Shown piece by piece: positions 1-6,832 of a stretch of 22,345 bases of DNA. Made by a program: the position numbers and the translations under genes. Source of the stretch: Actinomycetes bacterium (GTDB lineage: Bacteria; Actinomycetota; Acidimicrobiia; Spongiisociales; UBA5794). Every line of letters starts with the position of its first letter. Positions within the stretch are counted from its first letter, which is position 1. The stretch lies in assembly GCA_023336765.1 (NCBI GenBank), contig JAMBLL010000189.1, positions 1 through 22,345 on the forward strand. Direction: 5' to 3'. Below the pieces are notes generated by a model. The model was not told the origin of the DNA, made no database searches, and worked only from the letters and a program-made list of their open reading frames with translations.

Positions 1-10
1 CAGTGCACCG

Positions 11-499
11 ATGCGTCTCACGTACCGAACGATCTCGGACGTTGGAATCGACGCGTATCAGCAGGTGATGAGCCGCTGCGGGGAAGGGTCGCTCGACCGC
101 AACGATCGCTACTACTGGGACGGGAGTGGCCCACAGAACTGGGCACGACAGATGACCGAGTACGTTTCTGAGCCAGACACGATGATGTGGCTCATCGGCT
201 ATGCCGGAGACGAACCCATTGGCTATGTGGCGGTGGGAAGGGATGAGGACTGGGGGTCCACGATCATCCACATCGGTGTGCTGCCGGTCCATCGTGGCAA
301 CGGTTACATCGATGATCTCATCGCTGCTGGGACCGCTGCCGCCAGGGATCAGGGGATCACATCGATGTTGTCGGATGTGGACGTCACGAATACGCCGATG
401 ATGGCTGCGATGCGCCGGGCGGGACACACGGACGATGCTCGACCATGGCACGTGTGGGCATATCGAACCGATCTCAGCTCGCTTGCCGCCATCCCATGA
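11..499 (+). CDS. GNAT-family N-acetyltransferase (start possibly outside window)
   Basis: The 162-residue product resembles the GCN5-related N-acetyltransferase fold. Residues around 90-105 (IGVLPVHRGNGYIDDLI) fit the acetyl-CoA pyrophosphate-binding segment, with the R-G-N-G turn followed by a helix, and a preceding beta strand IGYVAVG. The C-terminal part has the usual N-x-PMM-AAMRRAGH segment, where the acceptor side of the fold ends. The acceptor substrate cannot be predicted. The reading frame is open through the first bases of the window and no ribosome-binding site is visible in the ten bases before the ATG, so the real start may lie upstream and the protein may be longer, for example a two-domain GNAT. 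It is followed by a 98-bp gap and then the DUF1028 gene on the same strand. The family call is fairly sure and the start is not. Confidence 0.7.
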   Translation: MRLTYRTISDVGIDAYQQVMSRCGEGSLDRNDRYYWDGSGPQNWARQMTEYVSEPDTMMWLIGYAGDEPIGYVAVGRDEDWGSTIIHIGVLPVHRGNGYIDDLIAAGTAAARDQGITSMLSDVDVTNTPMMAAMRRAGHTDDARPWHVWAYRTDLSSLAAIP

Positions 500-597
500 C
501 ATTCTGTTGGCTCCAGTGCCCAAGAGCCCACAGATCACAATATCTCAGAGAGCGGCTCGTCGGGTAGTGTTCCCTGTCATCGGCGAGGAGCGTACCC

Positions 598-1512
598 ATG
601 ATCCCCAGAGTGCTTGTTGTCTTCGGTCTCACTCTCGCGATGGTCGGATTCGTGGCAGCATCGGCTGAAGCCACATGGTCCGTGGTTGCCGTTGACGAGG
701 AAACGGGCGAGGTCGGAGTCGCCGTTGCGAGCTGTGTCGGGTTCGAAGTAACGGTCGTGCCCGTTCTGGTGCCTGGAGTCGGCGCTGGAGCTTCTCAGGC
801 GAACATATCAAGACCTTCGGGACAGCGCATGGTGGATGCGCTCGCAAGCGGTGCGTCGGCACAAGAAACGATCGATGCAGTAGTGGATGCCGATGACGGT
901 ATGGAGGAACGCCAATTCGGCGCTGTTGTGCTCGGTGACGCCGGGGCAGGATGGACCGGTGGTGACACGATCGATGTGGCCGTCGATATACGATCCGACG
1001 GCGGAACCGTCGCGGCTCAGGGGAACATCCTTGTATCGCAAGACGTTGTCGACGCCGCTATCGCCGCCTTCGACGCGGCCGATGGCCAACTCGCTGACAG
1101 ATTGATCGCTGGGCTCGTGGCCGGAGCGGACGCTGGGGGCGATGCTCGCTGCGGCGACCAGACTGCGACTGCCGCCGCACTCGTCGTGGCTCGACCTGGC
1201 GATCAGGACTATGCGTACACGGACACGACGCCGCTTGGACCTGACCCTGGTGTGGATCCCGTGCCATCGGTCTTCGTCTCGGTCCTCGTCGAAAAGGGCG
1301 GCGTTCGTGCACCAGACGAACTCGCCGACGTGTGGGCGGCCGCTGACCAGAGTGCACAGTCGGTGGTCATCCGACAGGTCGATCCAGGCGCCGACGCCGC
1401 TGCTCGGGGTTCGAGCACGATCGTGCTTGTGTTGCTTGGACTCGTCTTCCTCGGTGCCCTCGTTGTCGCCGGCGTACTCATCTACACGCGAAACAGGGTC
1501 AAGTCCGCATAA
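598..1512 (+). CDS. Secreted, membrane-anchored DUF1028 protein (Ntn-hydrolase-like)
   Basis: The 304-residue product carries a DUF1028 domain (about residues 26-240). Recognisable family features are the opening TWSVVAVDEETGEVGVAVAS, the segment GVGAGASQAN and the AAQGNILV motif. DUF1028 proteins are thought to belong to the N-terminal-nucleophile hydrolase fold; their substrates are unknown. Unlike the usual cytoplasmic members, this one has a signal peptide (residues 1-25, hydrophobic core VLVVFGLTLAMVGFVAA, cleavage predicted after A-E-A), which would leave Thr26 at the mature N terminus. A C-terminal transmembrane helix (about 275-297, IVLVLLGLVFLGALVVAGVL) is followed by the basic tail YTRNRVKSA, so the domain should face outside. 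The ATG is preceded by GAGGAG at 585-590. It ends convergently with the toxin gene. Confidence 0.8.
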   Translation: MIPRVLVVFGLTLAMVGFVAASAEATWSVVAVDEETGEVGVAVASCVGFEVTVVPVLVPGVGAGASQANISRPSGQRMVDALASGASAQETIDAVVDADDGMEERQFGAVVLGDAGAGWTGGDTIDVAVDIRSDGGTVAAQGNILVSQDVVDAAIAAFDAADGQLADRLIAGLVAGADAGGDARCGDQTATAAALVVARPGDQDYAYTDTTPLGPDPGVDPVPSVFVSVLVEKGGVRAPDELADVWAAADQSAQSVVIRQVDPGADAAARGSSTIVLVLLGLVFLGALVVAGVLIYTRNRVKSA

Positions 1513-1549
1513 CTATCGCGTGCCCTGGAGTTACAAGGTTCTCACACGA

Positions 1550-1574
1550 CCGAGGCCTCGGGTCTCAGGACCCG
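1550..1574. terminator. Hairpins between convergent DUF1028 and mazF-like genes
   Basis: Two adjacent GC-rich inverted repeats lie where the two genes converge: a perfect 12-bp palindrome CCGAGGCCTCGG (1550-1561) and a stem CGGGTC/GACCCG with a TCAG loop (1559-1574). They overlap and so are alternative structures. The toxin stop codon is inside the second loop. No T-tract follows on either strand, so a role as bidirectional terminator is inferred from position only. Confidence 0.4.
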
Positions 1575-1897
1575 GCAAGGCCGAGAAACACGACAATCGC
1601 TCCCCCAAAGCGAACCATGTCCTTGTCAGACAGGGACCCGATGCGGTAGCCGAGTTTGTGGCGGGGAATCGTTGTCACCTTGTCGATCATCAAGCGACTG
1701 GTCCCATCAAGTCCATTCTCAGTGTCAGGATCGACCCTTAGACGTAGTAGCGGTGCGTCCGTGGGATCGCTTGTGAACGCACACACCGTGACCGAATCGG
1801 TTGCACTGAAGCGATCATCCTGGACGATCACCACCGGGCGTGGCTTGCCCGAATAGCCGCTCCCCCCGGACGCCGTCCAGATCTCCGACCGCCTCAC
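1565..1897 (-). CDS. MazF/PemK-type endoribonuclease toxin
   Basis: The 110-residue product has the MazF/PemK/CcdB-like barrel pattern: R-S-E-I-W at the start, the loop GGSGYSGKPRPVVIVQDD at about 11-28 that contains the conserved K-x-RPVV-V element, a CAFTSDP strand, and the C-terminal RLMIDKVTTIPRHKLGYRIGSL, which matches the family's D-K-h-x-x-h-x-x-x-x-h-G-x-L pattern. MazF toxins cut single-stranded RNA at short sequences; cleavage specificity cannot be read here. The start codon is GTG and overlaps the antitoxin stop by four bases (GTGA), so the two are translationally coupled with the antitoxin first. The length is normal for the family and all core motifs are present, so the gene looks intact. 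Confidence 0.85.
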   Translation of the reverse strand: MRRSEIWTASGGSGYSGKPRPVVIVQDDRFSATDSVTVCAFTSDPTDAPLLRLRVDPDTENGLDGTSRLMIDKVTTIPRHKLGYRIGSLSDKDMVRFGGAIVVFLGLAGS

Positions 1898-2115
1898 AGC
1901 GCTTCATCGCTCAGAGCGTCGATGAATGCCTGGTCATCGTCTGCATACGAACTGGCCGCAACAACGGCGGCCTGATCACTGGCATCGCGGACGAAGTCGG
2001 GAGTACGGACGTCGACAACCCACAGTTGAACGGGACGCATCCCTTCTGCTCTCAAACGTTCACGATGTCGCTGGACTCTCTGGGCACCAGTCAGGTTCTC
2101 CTTGGAATCTTCCAT
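1894..2115 (-). CDS. MazE-like (DUF3018) antitoxin
   Basis: The 73-residue product has the DUF3018/MazE-like signature: an N-terminal basic helix AQRVQRHRERLRAEGMRPVQLWVVD (about 11-35), probably the DNA-binding part, followed by an acidic C-terminal region (DDDQAFIDALSDEAL) suited to wrapping the toxin. It is the upstream gene of the pair and overlaps the toxin by four bases, the usual antitoxin-first order. A good promoter sits immediately upstream and predicts a transcript that begins at the A of the ATG, so the mRNA is probably leaderless; only a weak GGGA is present as a ribosome site. It is expected to neutralise the toxin and repress its own promoter. Confidence 0.8.
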   Translation of the reverse strand: MEDSKENLTGAQRVQRHRERLRAEGMRPVQLWVVDVRTPDFVRDASDQAAVVAASSYADDDQAFIDALSDEAL

Positions 2116-2150
2116 GTCCCAATGTTACATGTAATGCGAGCTGGTGTCCA
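2116..2150 (-). promoter_or_regulatory. mazEF-like promoter with overlapping palindromic operator
   Basis: Reading the minus strand, TGGACA (2150-2145, five of six to the -35 consensus) and TAACAT (2127-2122, four of six to -10) are separated by 17 bp. Six bases after the -10 comes the ATG at 2115, so the transcript would be leaderless. The perfect palindrome TTACATGTAA (2125-2134) overlaps the -10 box and is a candidate site for autorepression by the antitoxin or the complex. Motifs are seen; function is inferred. Confidence 0.55.
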
Positions 2151-2185
2151 GAGGGCTTCGCTGCTGCCTGTTCTGTGGGCTCACG

Positions 2186-2222
2186 ACCGCGTATACAGGC
2201 TTACGAACCCTGGGTACGCGGT
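2186..2222 (-). terminator. Stem-loop downstream of ygfK
   Basis: ACCGCGTA (2186-2193) pairs perfectly with TACGCGGT (2215-2222) around a 21-base loop, beginning just after the ygfK stop codon. There is no U-tract, so it may be a weak or factor-assisted terminator, or an mRNA 3'-end stabiliser, for the leftward catabolic operon. It also lies upstream of the antitoxin promoter. Confidence 0.35.
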
Positions 2223-2226
2223 ACCG

Positions 2227-5200
2227 TTACACGGCGGGGGCTGTGATGCGAGTTCCGCCTTTGGTTGCGATGGGGAGTTCGGGCATGGAGCCGTCGAGGC
2301 CCTTCCACACGGCATACATCGTTGCTGCAGGCTCGAGGGAGACCGCTCCGCCATCCGTGGCAGCATCGCCAGCGGTGGCGGATACGAAGTCGAACGACGC
2401 ATCGAACGACGCAGTCACCGTGGGAGACGTGTACTCCACCGTGCCGTTGATCGACATCCTGTGTGTTTCATCGCCAAAGCGTGCGTACACCACAGTTGTG
2501 TCACCCATCATGGTCACCATGAAGGCGTTCTCAGACTGTCCGTCGAACTCCTCCTGGTTGAGATACAACCGCGGCTTGTCCTCGTACGGCTTGCCTGCTG
2601 TTGGACACGACGTGACACAGTTACCGCATTCGTTACAGAAGTCCGTCAGCACGACGATCTGATGTGCCTGGTCGATGCTGAACGTTGTACGACCAGACTC
2701 CACGAGCACACCGGCCTGCACCGAGTACGAGGGTAGATCTGCCGCAAAGGCATCGGTCTGGTAGGTCATCAGCGCCAGGTTCGGGCACACACCCACACAC
2801 AGGCTGCAGATCGTATCACAGTCGACGCACCGGCTTGCCTCAGTCTGGGCTTCCTCAGCGGTGTACATGAGCATCGTCTCGTTGAAATTGTTGCGCAACG
2901 TCAGTGGCGTGAACTTCGCTGGGACCCGGTATTCGCGATGTGCCCGCCGCTGGATCAGAGCACCGAGGTCGTCGGTCGTGGGCATACCGTTCACGGTGGC
3001 TTCCACCTCGCCGGTTACTGTTGCGATGATCGCCGCCGCTGCGGCCTTGCCATCTGCTGCTGCCTTTACGATCGACGAGGGTCCTCCGGCGGCAACGTCA
3101 CCGCCCGCGTACACACCAGGCACGGAGGACTCGAACGAGACCGGGTCGACGGCAATGTAGTTGCGTGGGGTGAGCTCCGGCACGTTGTCACCGAAGAAGT
3201 CAAGCATCGAGTGCTGACTGATCGCAAGGATGAGCGTGTCGAGCGGGATCTCGAACTGCGAATCTGCGATATCGTGAGGGATCTTGCGCCCGGACGAGTC
3301 CCGGTCACCGCGATACTCGGTCCTCGTGGCGATCAAACCAAGCAATGTGTCGTCCTCGACATGGAGAGAGTGCGGGCTCGTCATCTCGAGGATCTCGATG
3401 CCCTCCTCGATGCACGCGTGGATCTCTTCGGGATCGGCAGGCATCTGATCCTTCGAACGGCGATAGATGAGCGAAACATCTGTTGCGCCGACCCGCCACG
3501 CTGAACGAACACAGTCCATTGCCGTATCTCCAGCCCCGATTACTCCGACTCGTGGACCAACAGGAATCGGGTGGCCCTCCCGCACACTCCGTAGGAAGCT
3601 GAGTGCGTCAAGGACCCCGACCGCATCTTCGCCTTCGACACCGAGATACTTCGGTAGCTGGGCACCAACGGCGACGAAGACCTTCTCGAACCCCTGATCG
3701 CGCAGGTCCTCGAGCGTGAAGTCACGGCCAGCTTTCTGGTTGTACCTGACCTCCACGCCGAGCTCCCCGAGGACAGCAACGTCCTTGTCGATCTCATGTT
3801 GTGGAAGGCGATACTCGGGGATCGCTCCTCCGACCATTCCGCCAGCGTAGGGATGCGCCTCGAAGATCGTTACAGAGGAGAACCCCGCCTTGCCGAGTGC
3901 CTCGCCTGCAGCGATGCCTGCGGGACCCGCGCCGATGATGGCGACCTTCATATCGACGGCTGCCGTACGTTCGGGGACCTTCGGCCATGTCTCGTGCGAC
4001 ATGATGAACCGCTTCATGTCCCTGATGGCAAGCGGCTGATCGAGGTGGGTCCGGATGCATGTGTTCTCACAGAGATGGTCGCACACGCGCCCGAGGATCG
4101 CAGGCACGGGGTTATCCGCCCTCGTGATCTCGACGGCGTCGTCAAAGCGACCCTCGCGCACAGCACGCATGTACGCAGGAACATCCTGGGACACAGGACA
4201 CTCGTCGACACACGGCGCCTCTATGCAGTCGAACAGCCCGAGCTTGCGCGAGGTCTTGGACCGATCCATGCGGAACGATTCGTTGCGGTAGCGCCAATCC
4301 TCCTGGACACTCTGGGCATAACCGCGAAGGTTGACACGCGCCATCGTTCGAATGGTTACTGCAACGAGATCGGCAGCGCGGTCGTTGTCGTAGTCGTTCT
4401 CGAGCGCCCAATCGCTCACGACATCGGGAATCGGCCTGTCCCACTCCCCTGCCAGATACACACCCAGTGCGTGGGCATTGTCGAGGCTGAAGTCCACGCC
4501 CGTGTCTTCGAACATCGCAAGAGCCAGCATCTCGGCGAACATCGAGAAGTGGTGCTCGCTGAGCGCCGTACGTCCGGTGAAGTCAGCGATCGTGGTGGCT
4601 TCAGCCTTGTCGAGATGGAGGTTGAGCTCCTCGATGTACTGTGGCATACGCAGATACCCGCCGGTCTTGAGCAGGTCTGAGCACACGGTGATGGTGGTCA
4701 TCCCTGACCGCAACAGATCCGACACGTTGAACGCATCGGCACCTCCCGCAAAGGACAGGAGCATGTCACCACGGAACTCTTCGGAGAGCCTGAGGGCGAG
4801 GTTCGTTGTCACAGCGTGAAGCGCGCGGCCAGACATGTACATCATGTCGTCATCAGGGAATACCAGCCTGTGGTTCTCCACCTCAAGAGTGTTCGACAGC
4901 TTGAGCCCGAAGGTGACGCCCTTGGCCGCGGCGGTCCGCTTGAGGTTGTGGAACATCGGGACCGCATCGACGTACTTGAGGTCATGCCCGAACGCCTCGT
5001 CAGGGATCACAACGTCGCTGAACCCGAGTTCATCGTTGATGATGCCTCTGACCCGCTCGGCACCGAGCAGCGTCGGGTTGACCTTGACCGAGGTGTTCAA
5101 CCCGCGTTCGGTGATCAGATAGGTGGAGATCTGCTCGATCTCTTCAGGAGGACATCCGTGCATGGTCGACAGGGTCATCGTGTTCGACAGCTGGGCAGGG

Positions 5201-5793
5201 ATAGCGACGTCACGAACGTCCTCAAACCGTTGGGCAACGATGTCGATGTACGGGCTGATGTACTCGCTTGCATCATCCATCACGTCGAGGTACCACTGGA
5301 CGTTCGGCTTGCGGATCCCCTCGAGGTTGTACCCGACGCTCATGTTGAATATCATCCCTGGAGCATCACCTGGGAAACCGAGTTTGCGATGCAACGCGTG
5401 TATCAGCACCCACGCCCGCAGGTACTCATCGAAGGATTGGTAGACCTTGAGTTCCTGGGACCACTCGACGTTGTATCCCTCATCCTCGATGTCGATGCAC
5501 GGCTTGTTGACATCGAGTTCATCGAGTGTCTGGACGGTCTTCAGTTCGATGAAACGCGCACCGACAAGCCACGCCACGATGATGTTCTGCGCCATCTGTG
5601 TGTGTGGTCCCGCGGCAACACCGAATGGCGTGTCGAGCGAGACGCCGTAGTTCTCGATACGGAATCGATCGGCAGCGTCAGGGACGAAGAACGACGAGCG
5701 CGGAATACCGAATATCGAATCCTTCTCTTCGAGTTCGGTGAAGACCCAGTCGGTGAGTTGCTCCATGGTGATGGGCTGGAAACGGTCTGACAT
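2227..5793 (-). CDS. ygfK: YgfK-like FMN/FAD/Fe-S oxidoreductase
   Basis: The 1188-residue product matches the YgfK family ('putative selenate reductase subunit'). Domains in order: a dihydroorotate-dehydrogenase-like TIM barrel (about 1-480; PFGVAAGP, STMHGCPPEE, a late GGADAF...GMTTITVCSDLL phosphate-binding-type segment); a cysteine-rich Fe-S region (about 520-585; CIEAPCVDECP, CDHLCENTC); an FAD/NAD(P)H reductase of glutamate-synthase small-chain type (GAGPAG near 618, GVIGAGDTAMD near 750); and a C-terminal ferredoxin part (CVDCDTICSLCVGVCP near 1005, CNECGNCVTSCP near 1055) followed by a tail of about 110 residues. It is somewhat longer than the E. coli protein. The chosen ATG has GAGAGGAG upstream at 16 bp after ssnA; an upstream in-frame start would overlap ssnA. 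Last gene of the leftward operon. Probable role: pyridine-nucleotide-linked reduction of a heterocycle, or electron acceptor for the hydroxylase. Confidence 0.85.
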   Translation of the reverse strand: MSDRFQPITMEQLTDWVFTELEEKDSIFGIPRSSFFVPDAADRFRIENYGVSLDTPFGVAAGPHTQMAQNIIVAWLVGARFIELKTVQTLDELDVNKPCIDIEDEGYNVEWSQELKVYQSFDEYLRAWVLIHALHRKLGFPGDAPGMIFNMSVGYNLEGIRKPNVQWYLDVMDDASEYISPYIDIVAQRFEDVRDVAIPAQLSNTMTLSTMHGCPPEEIEQISTYLITERGLNTSVKVNPTLLGAERVRGIINDELGFSDVVIPDEAFGHDLKYVDAVPMFHNLKRTAAAKGVTFGLKLSNTLEVENHRLVFPDDDMMYMSGRALHAVTTNLALRLSEEFRGDMLLSFAGGADAFNVSDLLRSGMTTITVCSDLLKTGGYLRMPQYIEELNLHLDKAEATTIADFTGRTALSEHHFSMFAEMLALAMFEDTGVDFSLDNAHALGVYLAGEWDRPIPDVVSDWALENDYDNDRAADLVAVTIRTMARVNLRGYAQSVQEDWRYRNESFRMDRSKTSRKLGLFDCIEAPCVDECPVSQDVPAYMRAVREGRFDDAVEITRADNPVPAILGRVCDHLCENTCIRTHLDQPLAIRDMKRFIMSHETWPKVPERTAAVDMKVAIIGAGPAGIAAGEALGKAGFSSVTIFEAHPYAGGMVGGAIPEYRLPQHEIDKDVAVLGELGVEVRYNQKAGRDFTLEDLRDQGFEKVFVAVGAQLPKYLGVEGEDAVGVLDALSFLRSVREGHPIPVGPRVGVIGAGDTAMDCVRSAWRVGATDVSLIYRRSKDQMPADPEEIHACIEEGIEILEMTSPHSLHVEDDTLLGLIATRTEYRGDRDSSGRKIPHDIADSQFEIPLDTLILAISQHSMLDFFGDNVPELTPRNYIAVDPVSFESSVPGVYAGGDVAAGGPSSIVKAAADGKAAAAAIIATVTGEVEATVNGMPTTDDLGALIQRRAHREYRVPAKFTPLTLRNNFNETMLMYTAEEAQTEASRCVDCDTICSLCVGVCPNLALMTYQTDAFAADLPSYSVQAGVLVESGRTTFSIDQAHQIVVLTDFCNECGNCVTSCPTAGKPYEDKPRLYLNQEEFDGQSENAFMVTMMGDTTVVYARFGDETHRMSINGTVEYTSPTVTASFDASFDFVSATAGDAATDGGAVSLEPAATMYAVWKGLDGSMPELPIATKGGTRITAPAV

Positions 5794-5809
5794 GGTGGTC
5801 TCCTCTCGC

Positions 5810-6832
5810 CTACAGGCGGCTGTGCAGACGCGCAGCCTGCTCTCGTGCTTTGGCTCTGATCTCGTTGGCATCAACACGTGTTGGTTCGCCATCTGTGAAG
5901 ACAACCTCGCCGGCGACCTTTACCTCGAGTGGACGGATGCCAGGGGTGAATGCGATGTGCCATGGATCCATCGGCTCGTAGGACCAGATGACCTCATCTT
6001 CTCTGGCTTCGGGAACCAGGTTCCAACCCTCCTCGAGCCAAGACCAGGCGGTATCGGGTCCTGCGGTGACATCGACCGAGCGCTGCATCGCATAGGCAAG
6101 CCTGAAGGACTCGATCATGTTCGATCCGATGCCATCCGTTCCCAGCGCAACCGGATTGGAGAATCGGGCAGGGTCGGCGTATCCGACACCGTTGTTGAGG
6201 TTCGACCTCGGGTTGTGGAGTATCGTGCCCTTGAGGTGGTGGTCCGTCGGGAGATAGACACAGTGGCTCAGCAACCAGCGGTCGTTGGTGAGGCCTGCGA
6301 GACGCTCAGGGGAATCGATGTCACCGGGGCCCTCCGCAACATGGATGTGGACTCCAACGCCGTACTCGTCCGCAAGGGCAGCAGCAGCTTCGAGCGTCTC
6401 GTCGGTGCACGTGAACGTGGCGTGGATGCCGACGAGGCACTTCCCGCCCTCGTCAAGGAACCTCTTGTTCTCCGCAAGACCTCTGACCGCACCCTCGGCA
6501 CCGTTGCGGTCGCTGACACCGTATCCGGTGATGACTCTGACGCCGACCTCCTCGCACGCTTCTGCGATCACGGACAACGAACCCTCGATGGCGTTCGGCG
6601 TTTCGTTGTGGTCGATGATCGCAGTGGTTCCAGATTCGAGTGCTTCAAGTGCGCCGAGTTTCGCCGACCATCTGAGCATCTCGAGGTCGAGTGCAGAGTC
6701 GAGGCGCCACCACACCTGCTCGAGGATCTCCTGGAAGTTCGTCGCAACCTCAGGCGGCGCAGGCATGCCCCTTGCGAGTTCGGAGTAGAGGTGGGTGTGT
6801 GCGCATACGAGTCCGGGGGTCACGGCGGTCAT
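5810..6832 (-). CDS. ssnA: SsnA-like metal-dependent amidohydrolase, N-terminally short
   Basis: The 340-residue product belongs to the amidohydrolase superfamily near SsnA and guanine/cytosine deaminase-type enzymes. Metal ligands are all present: HTH (His12, His14), HIHVAEG near 161 with its Glu, LSHC near 189, and LGTDG near 231. The product starts right at the first strand of the barrel (TPGLVCAHTHLYSELARG), so the roughly 60-residue N-terminal half of the beta-sandwich found in E. coli SsnA (about 440 residues) is absent, and the region before the C-terminal strands is also shortened. Its ATG follows the stop of the upstream gene with no gap and in the same frame (TGA-ATG). Position between xdhD-like and ygfK-like genes supports the family name. 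Expected reaction: hydrolytic deamination or ring opening of an N-heterocycle. Confidence 0.75.
   Translation of the reverse strand: MTAVTPGLVCAHTHLYSELARGMPAPPEVATNFQEILEQVWWRLDSALDLEMLRWSAKLGALEALESGTTAIIDHNETPNAIEGSLSVIAEACEEVGVRVITGYGVSDRNGAEGAVRGLAENKRFLDEGGKCLVGIHATFTCTDETLEAAAALADEYGVGVHIHVAEGPGDIDSPERLAGLTNDRWLLSHCVYLPTDHHLKGTILHNPRSNLNNGVGYADPARFSNPVALGTDGIGSNMIESFRLAYAMQRSVDVTAGPDTAWSWLEEGWNLVPEAREDEVIWSYEPMDPWHIAFTPGIRPLEVKVAGEVVFTDGEPTRVDANEIRAKAREQAARLHSRL

Noticed and set aside
5794..5904. N-terminal extension of YgfK by 37 residues
   Set aside because: It would overlap the ssnA gene, is unlike the family N terminus, and the ATG at 5793 has a good ribosome site.
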